Assembly (NCBI GenBank): GCA_016873395.1
Contig: VGXG01000003.1
Location: 31,545 to 95,544 of the forward strand
Source of the DNA: Nitrospira sp.
Lineage (GTDB): Bacteria > Nitrospirota > Nitrospiria > Nitrospirales > Nitrospiraceae
Length of the DNA stretch: 64,000 nt
Direction: 5' to 3'
Both the position numbers and the translations under genes were made by a program. This document shows positions 42,219 through 52,439 of the stretch, one piece after another (the stretch's first letter is position 1; the number at the start of each line of letters is the position of its first letter). The notes beneath the pieces were generated by a model that saw only the letters and a list, made by a program, of their open reading frames with translations, was not told the DNA's origin and did no database searches.

Positions 42219-43580
42219 CTACTTTGACCTTGGCCGTTCGAGCCCTTCGGGGAGTTTCGTGTCCTCTCCCACGGAAGCCCGGTTGAGCTGCTCCTGGGTC
42301 AGCCCCACGCATCTGGTGAGATCGGCTCCGTCAAGAACCGACGATTCAAGGTTCGCCTGGTTCAGCTCCGATTCATGAAGATTGGCATGGCGGAGGTTCG
42401 CGCTCTGGAAATTGGCGCCGCGCAGGTTGGCCTTGACCAGATTCGACCCCTCCAGATTGGCTGTGGCCAGGTTGGCTCGTTCGAGGTCGGCCTCAGAGAG
42501 GTAAGCCTCTTCCAACGACGAACCGCGCAAGTCAGTCGCCACGAGTCTGGCCTTGAACAGGACCGCTTGCGGCAGGGTGGCCTCGCGCAGGTTGGCGCTG
42601 CGCAGATCGGCCTTGAACAGAATGGCCAGGCCAAGATTGGCTCGATGCAGGTCGGCCTTGCCTAGGTCAGCCCCCTCCAGATTGGCCCTGGCCAGGCCCG
42701 CCCCTTGGAGCCTCGCCTCGCGCAGGTTTGCGTTCGACAGGTCGGCTTCGGACAAAATGGCCCCCTGCAGGTTGGCCTTAAACAGAATCGTATTCGTGAG
42801 GATGGCGGCGAAGAGGTCGGCCTCCTGGAGCGTGGCCTCCTCCAGACTCGCGCCGGTCAGGTTGGCCTCTTTGAGGCTGGCTTGCGACAGGTTCGCTCGG
42901 CCCAGGTGCGCTTTGCGGAGATCGGCGTCGGTCAGATCGGCCCCGGATAGGTCGGCTTTCTTCAGATTGGCCGCGTACAGGTGCGCGTCGCCGAGATTGG
43001 CCTCGCGCAGGTCGGCCTCCCGCAGGTCCGCTCCGTACAAACGGACGCCTTCCAAGTCCGCGCCGCGAAGGTTGGCCTTTGTCATGATGGCCCCGAACAA
43101 GGCCGCCTCCGCCAACGTGGACTCTTGCAGGTTGGCTTTGGCGAGATTCGCTTTACGGAGATCGGCGTTGGTCAGATCGGCCCCGGACAAGTTCGCCTTC
43201 TGTAAATTGACCCCGTAGAGATCCGCGTCGCTCAGGATCGCATCCTGCAGGTTTGCCCCCCGCAGGTCCGCGGTGGACAAGTCCGCCCGCTCCAAGTTCG
43301 CCTCACGCAGTTGGGCTCCTCTCAGGTCGGCTTTGCAGAGGTTCGCTTTCTTGCCTTTCGGATCGAGGGCATCTTCGAGCCATCGGGCATGAGCCTCAAG
43401 GATCTGCCCAAGCACCTTTGGAGTCGGCTGCTTGCCACGGAAAGCGCCGGCACAGGCTGCCTCGGTGTCGGCTGGAGAAGGGACGGGCGCCTCACCGACG
43501 GCCCCCCTAGGACATGACAGGCCCATGACTGCTGCAAGACTGATCACGAACGTCGCCGACCAGTGGTTGTTCCCCTTCAC
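42219..43580 (-). CDS. Exported pentapeptide-repeat protein
   Basis: A 453-residue protein with a signal peptide (FVISLAAVMGLSCPRGAVGEA), a short helical part, then about 65 uninterrupted A(D/N)Lxx pentapeptides from residue 78 to 430, for example ADLRGANLQDAILSDADLYG. Such repeats fold as a right-handed quadrilateral beta-helix. With a signal sequence it is likely periplasmic or surface-located; its role is unknown. The repetitive gene also produces open frames on the opposite strand that are not real. Confidence 0.88.
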   Translation of the reverse strand: MKGNNHWSATFVISLAAVMGLSCPRGAVGEAPVPSPADTEAACAGAFRGKQPTPKVLGQILEAHARWLEDALDPKGKKANLCKADLRGAQLREANLERADLSTADLRGANLQDAILSDADLYGVNLQKANLSGADLTNADLRKANLAKANLQESTLAEAALFGAIMTKANLRGADLEGVRLYGADLREADLREANLGDAHLYAANLKKADLSGADLTDADLRKAHLGRANLSQASLKEANLTGASLEEATLQEADLFAAILTNTILFKANLQGAILSEADLSNANLREARLQGAGLARANLEGADLGKADLHRANLGLAILFKADLRSANLREATLPQAVLFKARLVATDLRGSSLEEAYLSEADLERANLATANLEGSNLVKANLRGANFQSANLRHANLHESELNQANLESSVLDGADLTRCVGLTQEQLNRASVGEDTKLPEGLERPRSK

Positions 43581-43651
43581 GCGTACCCTCCCTTCACTCC
43601 GGCAGATTGATGGTTGTTCATATCCCCTGAGTCAGTGTGATCCGGGCCTAG

Positions 43652-45196
43652 CTACGACGGCTGGGACGACAGGATCTCTATGCGCACCCTTCCGACGATG
43701 TCTGCGAGGGGCAGGAGGTCGGCAAGCCGTTCGCCCTCCAGGAGCTTGATATGGGTCGCGTCCACGCCCACCTGGCCGAATGTCGGGTCAACAGGCAACC
43801 ACCCCCCATTGACGTAGCTCTCAGCCCAGGTGTGGTACAAAAAGCCCTCTAATTCCTGCGAGTAGACCAGCCCGTTCGTCACCTTCGTGGGAATCCCGAG
43901 GCTCCGCGCAAAGGCCGAGTAGAGCAAGGTCACCCCCTGACATTCCGCTTTGCGTCCCTGCAGCACCTCGAGCGAGGAGAACACGTCCACCGGTGTCTGC
44001 TCAATCTCCTGCTGGAGCCAGACCACGAGACTCCTGATGGCTGCAACCTGATCGGCATTGGACCCGACGATGTCCCGCGCGGTACTCAGCACGAGCGGAT
44101 GCCGGCTGTCGATGGCGACCGTCGGTTGCACGTACGGCTGAAGGGACCGATTCAGCACATCGGGCGGCGGAGCCGGCGAGGGAGGCTCGGCTGAACGAAG
44201 GATGCATTCGACCCTTTCTTTCGCCTGTCGGTCCCGTCCGCACTGTTGCCAGTGATCCGAGGGCACGGGAAACGTGTCGGGGAGTCCCTGGATGGCAATG
44301 TGCAGCATCCTGACCGCTTGCGGGTGCAGCAGCGGCCTGTTCGTGCGCACCCGACTGAATTCCACCAGCACGTCCCGCTTGTTCAGGCTGGCCTGGGCCA
44401 GATACGCCTTGGCCTGCCGCTCGCTTTCCAGCGTGGAAATCAAAATGCCCTTCCAGGCCATCTCCAGCACCGGCTCTCCGCGCTCGTTCAACCAGGTGGT
44501 CTGCTCCTGGCCATCCATCGTCGTGACGACTTGAAAGGCTCGCCCGGCATAGAGATCGCTCTCCTGGTAGGCTTCAACGGATTGCGTGACCCGGGCCACC
44601 TGCTGACGTTGGCCGTCATAGACCTGATAGGCATACTGTCTTCCCACCTCAAGCCCCTGCCACGCCGGGTAGAGGGCGATGGCGCTGATGGGATAGAGCG
44701 CTTCGGCAACGGGGACCGTCTCCAGGCTGATCCTGCCGCCTGCTTCCCGCTCGACAAGCAACCGTCCGTTCTCGACCCGGCCCGCCAGCGTCATCTTGTT
44801 GCCGTCGAGATCGTATTCATGGGCGAACCGCTCGAGTCGGAGATCGTCGGCAACCCAATCCTGCGCCTTGAGGGTCACGTGTTTGGTAAATCCCAGAAAG
44901 TGAAACGCCAGGAGCGCCTCGGAGCGCAGCTCGTATCGGCCTCCCGCCTCACCGGGTGGGATCAGGGCCAGATGGGTGAGGCCGACCTTCTCGCCGTTGA
45001 AGATGACGCCCGTCCAGTACTCGCGATAGGGCCAGGCCCGCAAGGTGTGCCGTGTGGGAGGCTGGGGAGGCGTCGGCGCTTCGCGAAAATACCATCGGGC
45101 GCAGCCGGCGGTCAGGGGCAGACAAAGCAGGAGCAGCGTGACGACCAGCCGCCACTGTGTCCTCGTGATGGATCGTTGGTCGAATCCGGTGACCAT
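43652..45196 (-). CDS. Exported transglutaminase-like protein, probable lipoprotein
   Basis: A 514-residue protein with signal LVVTLLLLCLPLTAGC (lipobox TAGC). A beta-rich N-terminal half is followed by a transglutaminase-like core: RKAECQGVTLLYSAF (Cys near residue 416), LYHTWAESY (His) and WLPVDPTFGQ (Asp). The Cys-His-Asp triad is complete. Bacterial members may be peptidases or transamidases of envelope proteins. Its leader abuts the divergent glnS leader. Confidence 0.83.
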   Translation of the reverse strand: MVTGFDQRSITRTQWRLVVTLLLLCLPLTAGCARWYFREAPTPPQPPTRHTLRAWPYREYWTGVIFNGEKVGLTHLALIPPGEAGGRYELRSEALLAFHFLGFTKHVTLKAQDWVADDLRLERFAHEYDLDGNKMTLAGRVENGRLLVEREAGGRISLETVPVAEALYPISAIALYPAWQGLEVGRQYAYQVYDGQRQQVARVTQSVEAYQESDLYAGRAFQVVTTMDGQEQTTWLNERGEPVLEMAWKGILISTLESERQAKAYLAQASLNKRDVLVEFSRVRTNRPLLHPQAVRMLHIAIQGLPDTFPVPSDHWQQCGRDRQAKERVECILRSAEPPSPAPPPDVLNRSLQPYVQPTVAIDSRHPLVLSTARDIVGSNADQVAAIRSLVVWLQQEIEQTPVDVFSSLEVLQGRKAECQGVTLLYSAFARSLGIPTKVTNGLVYSQELEGFLYHTWAESYVNGGWLPVDPTFGQVGVDATHIKLLEGERLADLLPLADIVGRVRIEILSSQPS

Positions 45197-45361
45197 GTTT
45201 CAGGCGCCGTACGCCAACCAGGGCCAACCTTCCGAGAGATTATACGACGGCTGCTTCCAGCCTTCCATTGAAAGGCGCGTATTTCTCCTTTCCCCTCGTC
45301 TGTGATAGAAATACAGACCGGCGAGAGAGCCGTCACATCGCAGGAAGAAGGAGCGGTCCTG

Positions 45362-47053
<1,692 letters not shown>

Positions 47054-47068
47054 GTAAACACAACTCCA

Positions 47069-47674
47069 GTGCACTACGAAGTCCTCATTGTCCTCGGCAA
47101 GAACTGGCGCGCTTATCCTCCTCAGCGAATGTCTGGTGACAACCGGAAATTACAGCTCAGCATCGAATCCCGGCTGTCCACACTCGCTGCGGGCTTTCTC
47201 TATCGAGCCAATGTTGCCCCGCTCTTGGTAATCGCTTCGGGGCACACGGCTGGACTAGCATGGCCGTCCGAGGCCGCGGCCATGCGCGATTACCTGTTCA
47301 AACGGTTTCCCGATATTCCAGGTTCAGCCGTGCAACTCGATGAGCAGTCCTTGGATACCCCTGGCAACGCCGAGCACGTCGCCAGATTCTTGACCCAATG
47401 GAAGACGCAGAAGGTCGCACTGCTGACCGTCAGCTTCCATGTGCCACGTTCCAAGCGTCTTTTTGGCGAATTCGGAGTCAAAGTTGCCCACAGCTTTTCG
47501 GCGGAAGAAGAATTTGCAAAATACGCCCCTCAATATCGAACGTTTCTCAAAAACTATCGACGTTCTCCCCGAGTGATCATCGAAATTATGAAGGAATGGT
47601 GCTTGCGCAGCCTGCTTATAGTCGATCCCAGAGGCACAATTCCTAAAATTTTGACACACCGAATCCGTGGTTGA
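47069..47674 (+). CDS. YdcF/SanA-like DUF218 protein
   Basis: A 201-residue protein with the DUF218 pattern: VLIVLGKNWRAYPP at the start, PLLVIASGHTAGLAWPSEAAAM (a SGG/H-type loop), then LDEQSLDTPGNAEHVARFL and VALLTVSFHVPRSKRLF. The family includes SanA/ElyC, envelope biogenesis factors, but this member has no membrane helix. It begins with a GTG 15 bases after glnS. G+C is lower than in glnS. Confidence 0.75.
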   Translation: MHYEVLIVLGKNWRAYPPQRMSGDNRKLQLSIESRLSTLAAGFLYRANVAPLLVIASGHTAGLAWPSEAAAMRDYLFKRFPDIPGSAVQLDEQSLDTPGNAEHVARFLTQWKTQKVALLTVSFHVPRSKRLFGEFGVKVAHSFSAEEEFAKYAPQYRTFLKNYRRSPRVIIEIMKEWCLRSLLIVDPRGTIPKILTHRIRG

Positions 47675-47722
47675 GAAACAGCCGGAAAGAGCTTATCTTG
47701 GCGTGCGTAACCAGTACCCCCG

Positions 47723-48682
47723 CTAATGCACGGAGAACGGGATCGGCGCGAAGGTCAACACAAAGATTGCCAACGCGAACCAGCCCACCCAGATCCTCGT
47801 GCGGCCGAGGGCTACTTCCTGGTCCATGACCGGCGGGTGGGCCAGGCCCAGGATACCTGCCATCCCGGCCCAGAGGAACCAGCCGGGCCAGCCGACGAAA
47901 CCCAGCACCAGAAGGATGGGCAACATCGCAAGGGCCATCATCCGCTGTCGCTGCCCCCAGAGCGCGTAGGCCACGTGCCCTCCGTCCAGTTGCCCGATCG
48001 GAATCAGGTTGAGCGAGGTCACGAAAAGCCCGAACCAGGCTGCGAACCCGACCGGGTGCAGAACCACATCGGCGCCTTCCGGAAGCGGGCCAAGGACCAG
48101 CCACGAGATGAACTGCAGCAGCAGCGGCTCGCCGAGGTGGAGGCCGAAGGCGTTGTCCGCTTGCACCACTTGGGACAGGCGGAGGCCGGCCACCAGGGCC
48201 ACCACCGCCACCACGAAGCCGGCGATGGGGCCCGCCACTCCGATATCGAACAGGGCTTTCCGGCTCAGGATCGGCCCGCGCATGCGAATGATCGCGCCAA
48301 AGGTGCCGATGAAGTGCGGAGGTCCGGGGATGAACAGCGGCAAGGAGGCGGGCACTCGGTGCAGGCGTGAGAGAACGAAATGGCCCAGCTCGTGCGTGAC
48401 CAGGATCGCCAGCAGGGTCCCGGCGAAGGGCAGGCCGTTCACCAGGGACGCCGGTTCGGTGAGTAAGAACTCCAAGGCCCCCTCCATCGGCCTGCTCCTG
48501 GTCGCGTAGGCCCCGGCCCAGAGGGTCGTAAAGACCGTGGTCAGGAAGAGGCCCATCGGCAGGACATAGTCCGAAAAATGCCGACGCTCAGGCGGCTCGT
48601 CGATGAGCAGGGGGATGTAGCGCGGCTGGGCCTCATCCCGCAGATCACCGAACAGGCGATCCGGCCGTTCCTCATTCATCAC
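47723..48682 (-). CDS. Site-2-protease-like M50 membrane metallopeptidase
   Basis: A 319-residue integral membrane protease with the zinc motif HELGH (residues 97-101) and a second zinc ligand region NLIPIGQLDGGH near residue 240. No PDZ or CBS domain is attached. Family members cut membrane-spanning substrates such as anti-sigma factors. The start overlaps (ATGA) the stop of the XRE-metallo-beta-lactamase gene, so the two are translationally coupled. Confidence 0.88.
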   Translation of the reverse strand: MMNEERPDRLFGDLRDEAQPRYIPLLIDEPPERRHFSDYVLPMGLFLTTVFTTLWAGAYATRSRPMEGALEFLLTEPASLVNGLPFAGTLLAILVTHELGHFVLSRLHRVPASLPLFIPGPPHFIGTFGAIIRMRGPILSRKALFDIGVAGPIAGFVVAVVALVAGLRLSQVVQADNAFGLHLGEPLLLQFISWLVLGPLPEGADVVLHPVGFAAWFGLFVTSLNLIPIGQLDGGHVAYALWGQRQRMMALAMLPILLVLGFVGWPGWFLWAGMAGILGLAHPPVMDQEVALGRTRIWVGWFALAIFVLTFAPIPFSVH

Positions 48683-49542
48683 GCTTCTCCAGCAATGCCA
48701 TCAGGCTCGCCGACGAAGGGGTTATGCTCCAACTCCTCAGCGACGGTCGTAGCCGGCCCATGGCCTGGGAAGAGAATGGTGTCCTTTGGAAGCGTCACGA
48801 CGCGATGGCGGACCGAGTCCAGATGGACCGGGTAGAGCGAGAAAGGATTGGCCCGCCCGATAGAGCCGGCGAAGAGCGTATCCCCCACGAAACAGATTTC
48901 GTGATGCCCCTGTTCCACCCGATAGCAGATGCCGCCCGGCGTATGGCCGGGCGTTGCCAGGCAACGAACCTTGAGTCTGCCGACAGCGACCATCAGCCCG
49001 TCGTCCGTGTTGGCCAGCAACTCTCGCGGCGGGCGCCAGCCGAGCAAGCTGAGATCGGCTTTCCCAAGATACACCGGCGCCCGGTGATGCTGCAGAATGA
49101 CATCCAGGCCATCGGCATGATCTGCATGGCCGTGCGTCAGACAAACGCCGACGAGCGTGAGTTGCTTCTGATCCAGGACCTCCAACATCGCCTCCGCGTT
49201 GTAGGCGGTATCAATGAAAAGCGCTTCTCCCGAGTCGTGCAGGACATAGCCCTTGACTGCGTAGCCGCCGACACTGCCGTGGACAGTGTCCAGGCCCTCT
49301 ATCGTGTCCGGCACTGAGGCCGGAAGCCAGCCGTCAACGACCTGCATCAGCGGTCCGGCCCGGAGTTGCAATGCAGCGGCGAGGGCCTGGACTTCCGCCT
49401 TCGTGGGAAGCCGTCCGTTGCGCTCCAGCGCGGTGATGTCCCCCGCCGCGATCCCCGCCTTCTGGGCGAGGTCTCCGACCGACAACCCCTGCCCCATTCG
49501 GGCCTTCTTCACGATGTCGCAAAAGTCATCTTCAAGCGGCAT
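48679..49542 (-). CDS. XRE helix-turn-helix fused to a metallo-beta-lactamase-fold hydrolase
   Basis: A 287-residue protein. Residues 8-62 form an XRE-type HTH (SVGDLAQKAGIAAGDITALERNGRLPT). From about 85 there is a glyoxalase-II-like metallo-beta-lactamase domain with HGHADH (137-142), TPGHTPGG and FVGDTLFAG, and a final FPGHGP, so the metal ligands look complete. A DNA-binding domain on a hydrolase of this type suggests a sensor-regulator or autoregulated enzyme. Coupled by ATGA to the M50 protease gene. Confidence 0.85.
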   Translation of the reverse strand: MPLEDDFCDIVKKARMGQGLSVGDLAQKAGIAAGDITALERNGRLPTKAEVQALAAALQLRAGPLMQVVDGWLPASVPDTIEGLDTVHGSVGGYAVKGYVLHDSGEALFIDTAYNAEAMLEVLDQKQLTLVGVCLTHGHADHADGLDVILQHHRAPVYLGKADLSLLGWRPPRELLANTDDGLMVAVGRLKVRCLATPGHTPGGICYRVEQGHHEICFVGDTLFAGSIGRANPFSLYPVHLDSVRHRVVTLPKDTILFPGHGPATTVAEELEHNPFVGEPDGIAGEA

Positions 49543-49555
49543 AGGTTCAAGAGCT

Positions 49556-49692
49556 AATAGCTGATGGCATATAGCTTATGGTCCGAAGAGAAGAGCTTAT
49601 GGCTTATAGCCGATGGCATCAGAGCGAATTCTTGCTATATGCCATACGCCATATGCTCTTGCCCTTGCCATAAGCCATACGCTATAAGCTCT
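49556..49692. repeat. Extended AGCTTATGG / CCATAAGCC palindromic repeat
   Basis: Many copies of TAGCTGATGGC, AGCTTATGG and their complements (GCCATACGCCATATGC, GCCATAAGCCATACGC) make a long imperfect palindrome between two minus-strand genes. Its right edge, GCTATAAGCTCTTTT, contains the stop codon and last residues of the macro-domain gene. Confidence 0.7.
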
Positions 49693-50179
49693 TTTCCCAC
49701 GCTTGTACCATCGCTGCATCCACGTCCACCAGGATCACTGACTGAAGCGACCTGGGCTTGAAGGCCCTGATTGCCTGGACCATCACAGCAGCCGCCTGGG
49801 CATGCGCCACCCCGCCGACCCCTGTACCCATGCCGGGAATCGCCAACGAGGTGAAGCCGCGTTCATCGGCCAACGTCAGCGCCGCCTTCGTGGCCAGCGC
49901 TACGTTCTGGGGCGGAATCCGCATCGCCGGCTGCGGCATCGTGGGCGCGTGGATAATGCCCTGAAACTTCGTCTTTCCGCCGGCAGTCAGCACCGCGTTT
50001 CCCACGGCAATCGGCGCCTGCGCGACAGCCTCCTGCTCAACCTCCACACCCGCCGCTCGCCTGATGACTCCCGCCACGCCTCCGCCCATGACCCCCAGGC
50101 TATTGGCCGCGTTCACAATCGCCTGAGCCTCAGCCTCAAGGATACTGCCTTGCACGACAGTGATGTGGAGAGAGCCCAT
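49682..50179 (-). CDS. Macro-domain (ADP-ribose-binding) protein
   Basis: A 165-residue macro domain starting from the ATG at 50179. Motifs: GSILEAEAQAIVNAANSLGVMGGGVAGVIRRAAG (the Asn and Gly-rich loop binding ADP-ribose) and SLAIPGMGTGVGGV (the phosphate loop). Members hydrolyse ADP-ribosyl groups or O-acetyl-ADP-ribose. A longer frame from a TTG at 50245 is less likely. The C-terminal KSL and its stop are supplied by the adjacent repeat. Confidence 0.87.
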   Translation of the reverse strand: MGSLHITVVQGSILEAEAQAIVNAANSLGVMGGGVAGVIRRAAGVEVEQEAVAQAPIAVGNAVLTAGGKTKFQGIIHAPTMPQPAMRIPPQNVALATKAALTLADERGFTSLAIPGMGTGVGGVAHAQAAAVMVQAIRAFKPRSLQSVILVDVDAAMVQAWEKSL

Positions 50180-50271
50180 ATCTATGAAATCAGCCTCTAA
50201 GCCGCTCAGCAGCGAGTCCACAGTACCTTGTATGAGACCGGTCAATCAAGAGACAGCGAAACGCGTGGTCC

Positions 50272-50300
50272 TTGACACCTTATCTTGATATGGTGTTTAC
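50272..50300 (+). promoter_or_regulatory. Candidate promoter with overlapping palindrome before a TA-like locus
   Basis: TTGACA at 50272-50277 is followed by the near-palindrome CCTTATCTTGATATGG (50278-50293) and a weak -10. An autoregulatory operator lying on a promoter is typical for toxin-antitoxin loci. Confidence 0.4.
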
Positions 50301-50306
50301 TGCCAT

Positions 50307-50520
50307 ATGACAAAGTCCAAGCTGGTCCTCCACACGAGGTACGTGGACGAACGGGGAGGACTGGTGGAAATGAAGGCCTATCACGTCCCAACATGAGCGA
50401 AAAGGCGATCATCGGCACTACCGGACCAACACGACGCCCTACGACTTCACAACCGTTGACCGACTGATCGAGGATTTTCTCCGAGACGTGGATGCGATCA
50501 AGAAGGAGAACGAACGATGA
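50307..50520 (+). pseudogene. Decayed toxin-like gene (DUF6516-type), frameshifted and shortened
   Basis: The ATG at 50307 opens a frame reading MTKSKLVLHTRYVDERGGLV and ending after 29 residues. The downstream part is in another frame: ERKGDHHRHYRTNTTPYDFT, then TVDRLIEDFLRDVDAIKKEN, and ends in an ATGA overlap with the next gene. Intact proteins of this type have about 40 more residues between these halves. So both a deletion and a frame change are present, and no functional toxin can be made. Confidence 0.6.
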
Positions 50521-50891
50521 AAGTCAAACGGCTCAAAGTCGGAGTCCGCACGCTCGGGGAAGGACTTCGTGAATTCGGCGCAACCCTCAAGGCGCTTCAG
50601 GCCGGGCAGAAAGTGTCCAAGCGCACCGGAACCTACTTCGTCACGGTGGAGGCGATGCGGCAGGTGCTCACGCCATCACGCCTGACCCTTCTCAATCTGA
50701 TCCGGACTCGCCACCCTCAATCCATTGCCGCACTGGCCAAGCTGGCCCACAGGGACTTCAAAAACATCCATGCCGACCTGACGCTCTTGGCTGATCTTGG
50801 GCTTGTTCATTTGGAACCTGGCACTCATGCCCGCGACTCCGTCACGCCAACCGTCCCCTACGAGCGCATCCAGTTCGAAATCGCCGTGTGA
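50517..50891 (+). CDS. MarR/HVO_A0114-like winged-helix protein, probable antitoxin
   Basis: A 124-residue protein with a winged-helix part: LTLLNLIRTRHPQSIAALAK, DFKNIHADLTLLADLGLVHL. In other genomes small proteins of this type follow DUF6516-like genes as presumed toxin-antitoxin pairs (family knowledge). Here it is intact while the partner gene is broken. Confidence 0.7.
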   Translation: MKVKRLKVGVRTLGEGLREFGATLKALQAGQKVSKRTGTYFVTVEAMRQVLTPSRLTLLNLIRTRHPQSIAALAKLAHRDFKNIHADLTLLADLGLVHLEPGTHARDSVTPTVPYERIQFEIAV

Positions 50892-50924
50892 GGGAAGGCG
50901 GAAGGCTCTGCCAGCCCCATCCGT

Positions 50925-52430
50925 CTACCCCTCGGGCGGCAGCTTGATCTCTTTCACTTCTCCGAAGCCGGACAAGACCTGCGGCAACGCTTCTGGCGGA
51001 CCGACCGCCAGGATGCGGAGCCGGTCCGGATGGAGATGCTTGCGGGCCGCCTGGAGCAGATCGTCCTTGGTGAGCTTCACAACCTTGTCGCGCAGTTGCT
51101 GAAGAAAGTCTTTGGGGAGGCCGTCATACTCCAACCCAATCAGGCGGCTGACGATCGTGGCGGGACTGGTGAAGGAAAAGACGAATGAGTTCACGAAGGC
51201 TTCCTTAGCCTCGCTGAGTTCGGCGTCCGTCACCGGCTGCGCCTGGAGCCGCTCCATGTTGGCCACCAAGCGACTCACGACCTCCTGCGTCGAGGCCAGC
51301 TTGGTCTCGGCGCGCATCAGCCAGACCCCCCGCTCCCGCACCCCGGCCCGGAGCGAGCTGCCCACCGAGTAGGCCAGCCCCTGTTTCGTCCGCACGTCGT
51401 TGAAGAGCCGGCTGCGAAACGAGCTGCCGCCCAGGATGTCGTTCAGGATGGACAGGGCCGGATAGTCTGGGTCTGTTTCCTTGACGGACAGATGGCCCGC
51501 CCGGAGGTGCGTCTGGGACGTCCCCTTGCCGATGAACCGGACGATTTTCTTGTCATCTCGATCCTCGTCCGTGTTCACCGGCGGCAGCACGATGGCGGGC
51601 ACCTTGCCCTTCTGCCACGACCCGAAGGTCTGGCGGAGCAGGGCCAGCATCGCCTCCTTTTCAAAGTCGCCGGTCACGCCGAGGATGATCCCGTTGGGAT
51701 GGACCGTGCGAGCGTGGAGGGCCACGAGGTCGTCGCGGGTGATCCTGGTGACCGACTCCACCGAGCTCTCGCGTGCGAAGGGGTGGGTCGGCCCGTAGAG
51801 CAGCTTGGCGAACTCGCGGGCCACGATGGATTGGGGCTGGTCCTGGCGCCGCCGGATGCCCTCGATCGCCTGCAGTTTGGCCAGCTCGACGCGCTTGGGA
51901 GCGAAGGCCGGGGTCATCAGAACGTCCGCAAAGATCTGGAGCCCGCGCGGCAGGTCCTTCGTGAGCACGTCCAGCATGGCGGAGCCCGATTCCGTTCCGA
52001 TCCCGACCGAGATCAAGGCGGCCAACTGCTCCAATTCCTCGTCCACCTGTTCGGCCGTCATGCGCTTGGTCCCGCCCGTCCGCATCGTCACGCCCGCAAT
52101 GCCGGCCAGGCCCACCTTGTCGGCCGGGTCGAGCCAGGCGCCGGTCTGCATCGCGGCCGTGACGGTCACCAAGGGCAGTTCATGATCTTCCAGCAGGTAC
52201 ACCACCATGCCGTTGTCCAGCACCAACCGCTCCGGATCGGGCGGAGTGAACCGGACCGGCTCGAACTGCATCTGCCTTGGATCAGCCTGAACTGCTTCAG
52301 CCGCATACAGGAAACCAGGCCAAGCGGTAAGGCTGGCGACCAGCGCCAGCAGCAACGCAGGTCCGATGGCTGATAGCGGATGGCTGATGGTCGATAGCGG
52401 CTGGTTCAATCTCGGAAGCTTCCCGTTCAT
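50925..52430 (-). CDS. M16 peptidase family subunit lacking the zinc motif
   Basis: A 501-residue exported M16-fold protein (signal ALLLALVASLTAWPGFLYAAEA). The place of HxxEH is occupied by GLAGIAGVTMRTG, so it is catalytically inactive by sequence. Such subunits pair with an active partner to form the proteolytic chamber, as in mitochondrial processing peptidase. It starts nine bases after the stop of the active partner. Confidence 0.88.
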   Translation of the reverse strand: MNGKLPRLNQPLSTISHPLSAIGPALLLALVASLTAWPGFLYAAEAVQADPRQMQFEPVRFTPPDPERLVLDNGMVVYLLEDHELPLVTVTAAMQTGAWLDPADKVGLAGIAGVTMRTGGTKRMTAEQVDEELEQLAALISVGIGTESGSAMLDVLTKDLPRGLQIFADVLMTPAFAPKRVELAKLQAIEGIRRRQDQPQSIVAREFAKLLYGPTHPFARESSVESVTRITRDDLVALHARTVHPNGIILGVTGDFEKEAMLALLRQTFGSWQKGKVPAIVLPPVNTDEDRDDKKIVRFIGKGTSQTHLRAGHLSVKETDPDYPALSILNDILGGSSFRSRLFNDVRTKQGLAYSVGSSLRAGVRERGVWLMRAETKLASTQEVVSRLVANMERLQAQPVTDAELSEAKEAFVNSFVFSFTSPATIVSRLIGLEYDGLPKDFLQQLRDKVVKLTKDDLLQAARKHLHPDRLRILAVGPPEALPQVLSGFGEVKEIKLPPEG

Positions 52431-52439
52431 CGTTCCTCG

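Noticed and set aside
42375..43218. Repetitive plus-strand frames opposite the pentapeptide-repeat gene
   Set aside because: Their periodicity is the reverse reading of the pentapeptide repeats.
49556..49692. CRISPR array suspected from dense short repeats
   Set aside because: Units are of unequal spacing, form palindromes with each other and have no unique spacers; no cas gene is present.
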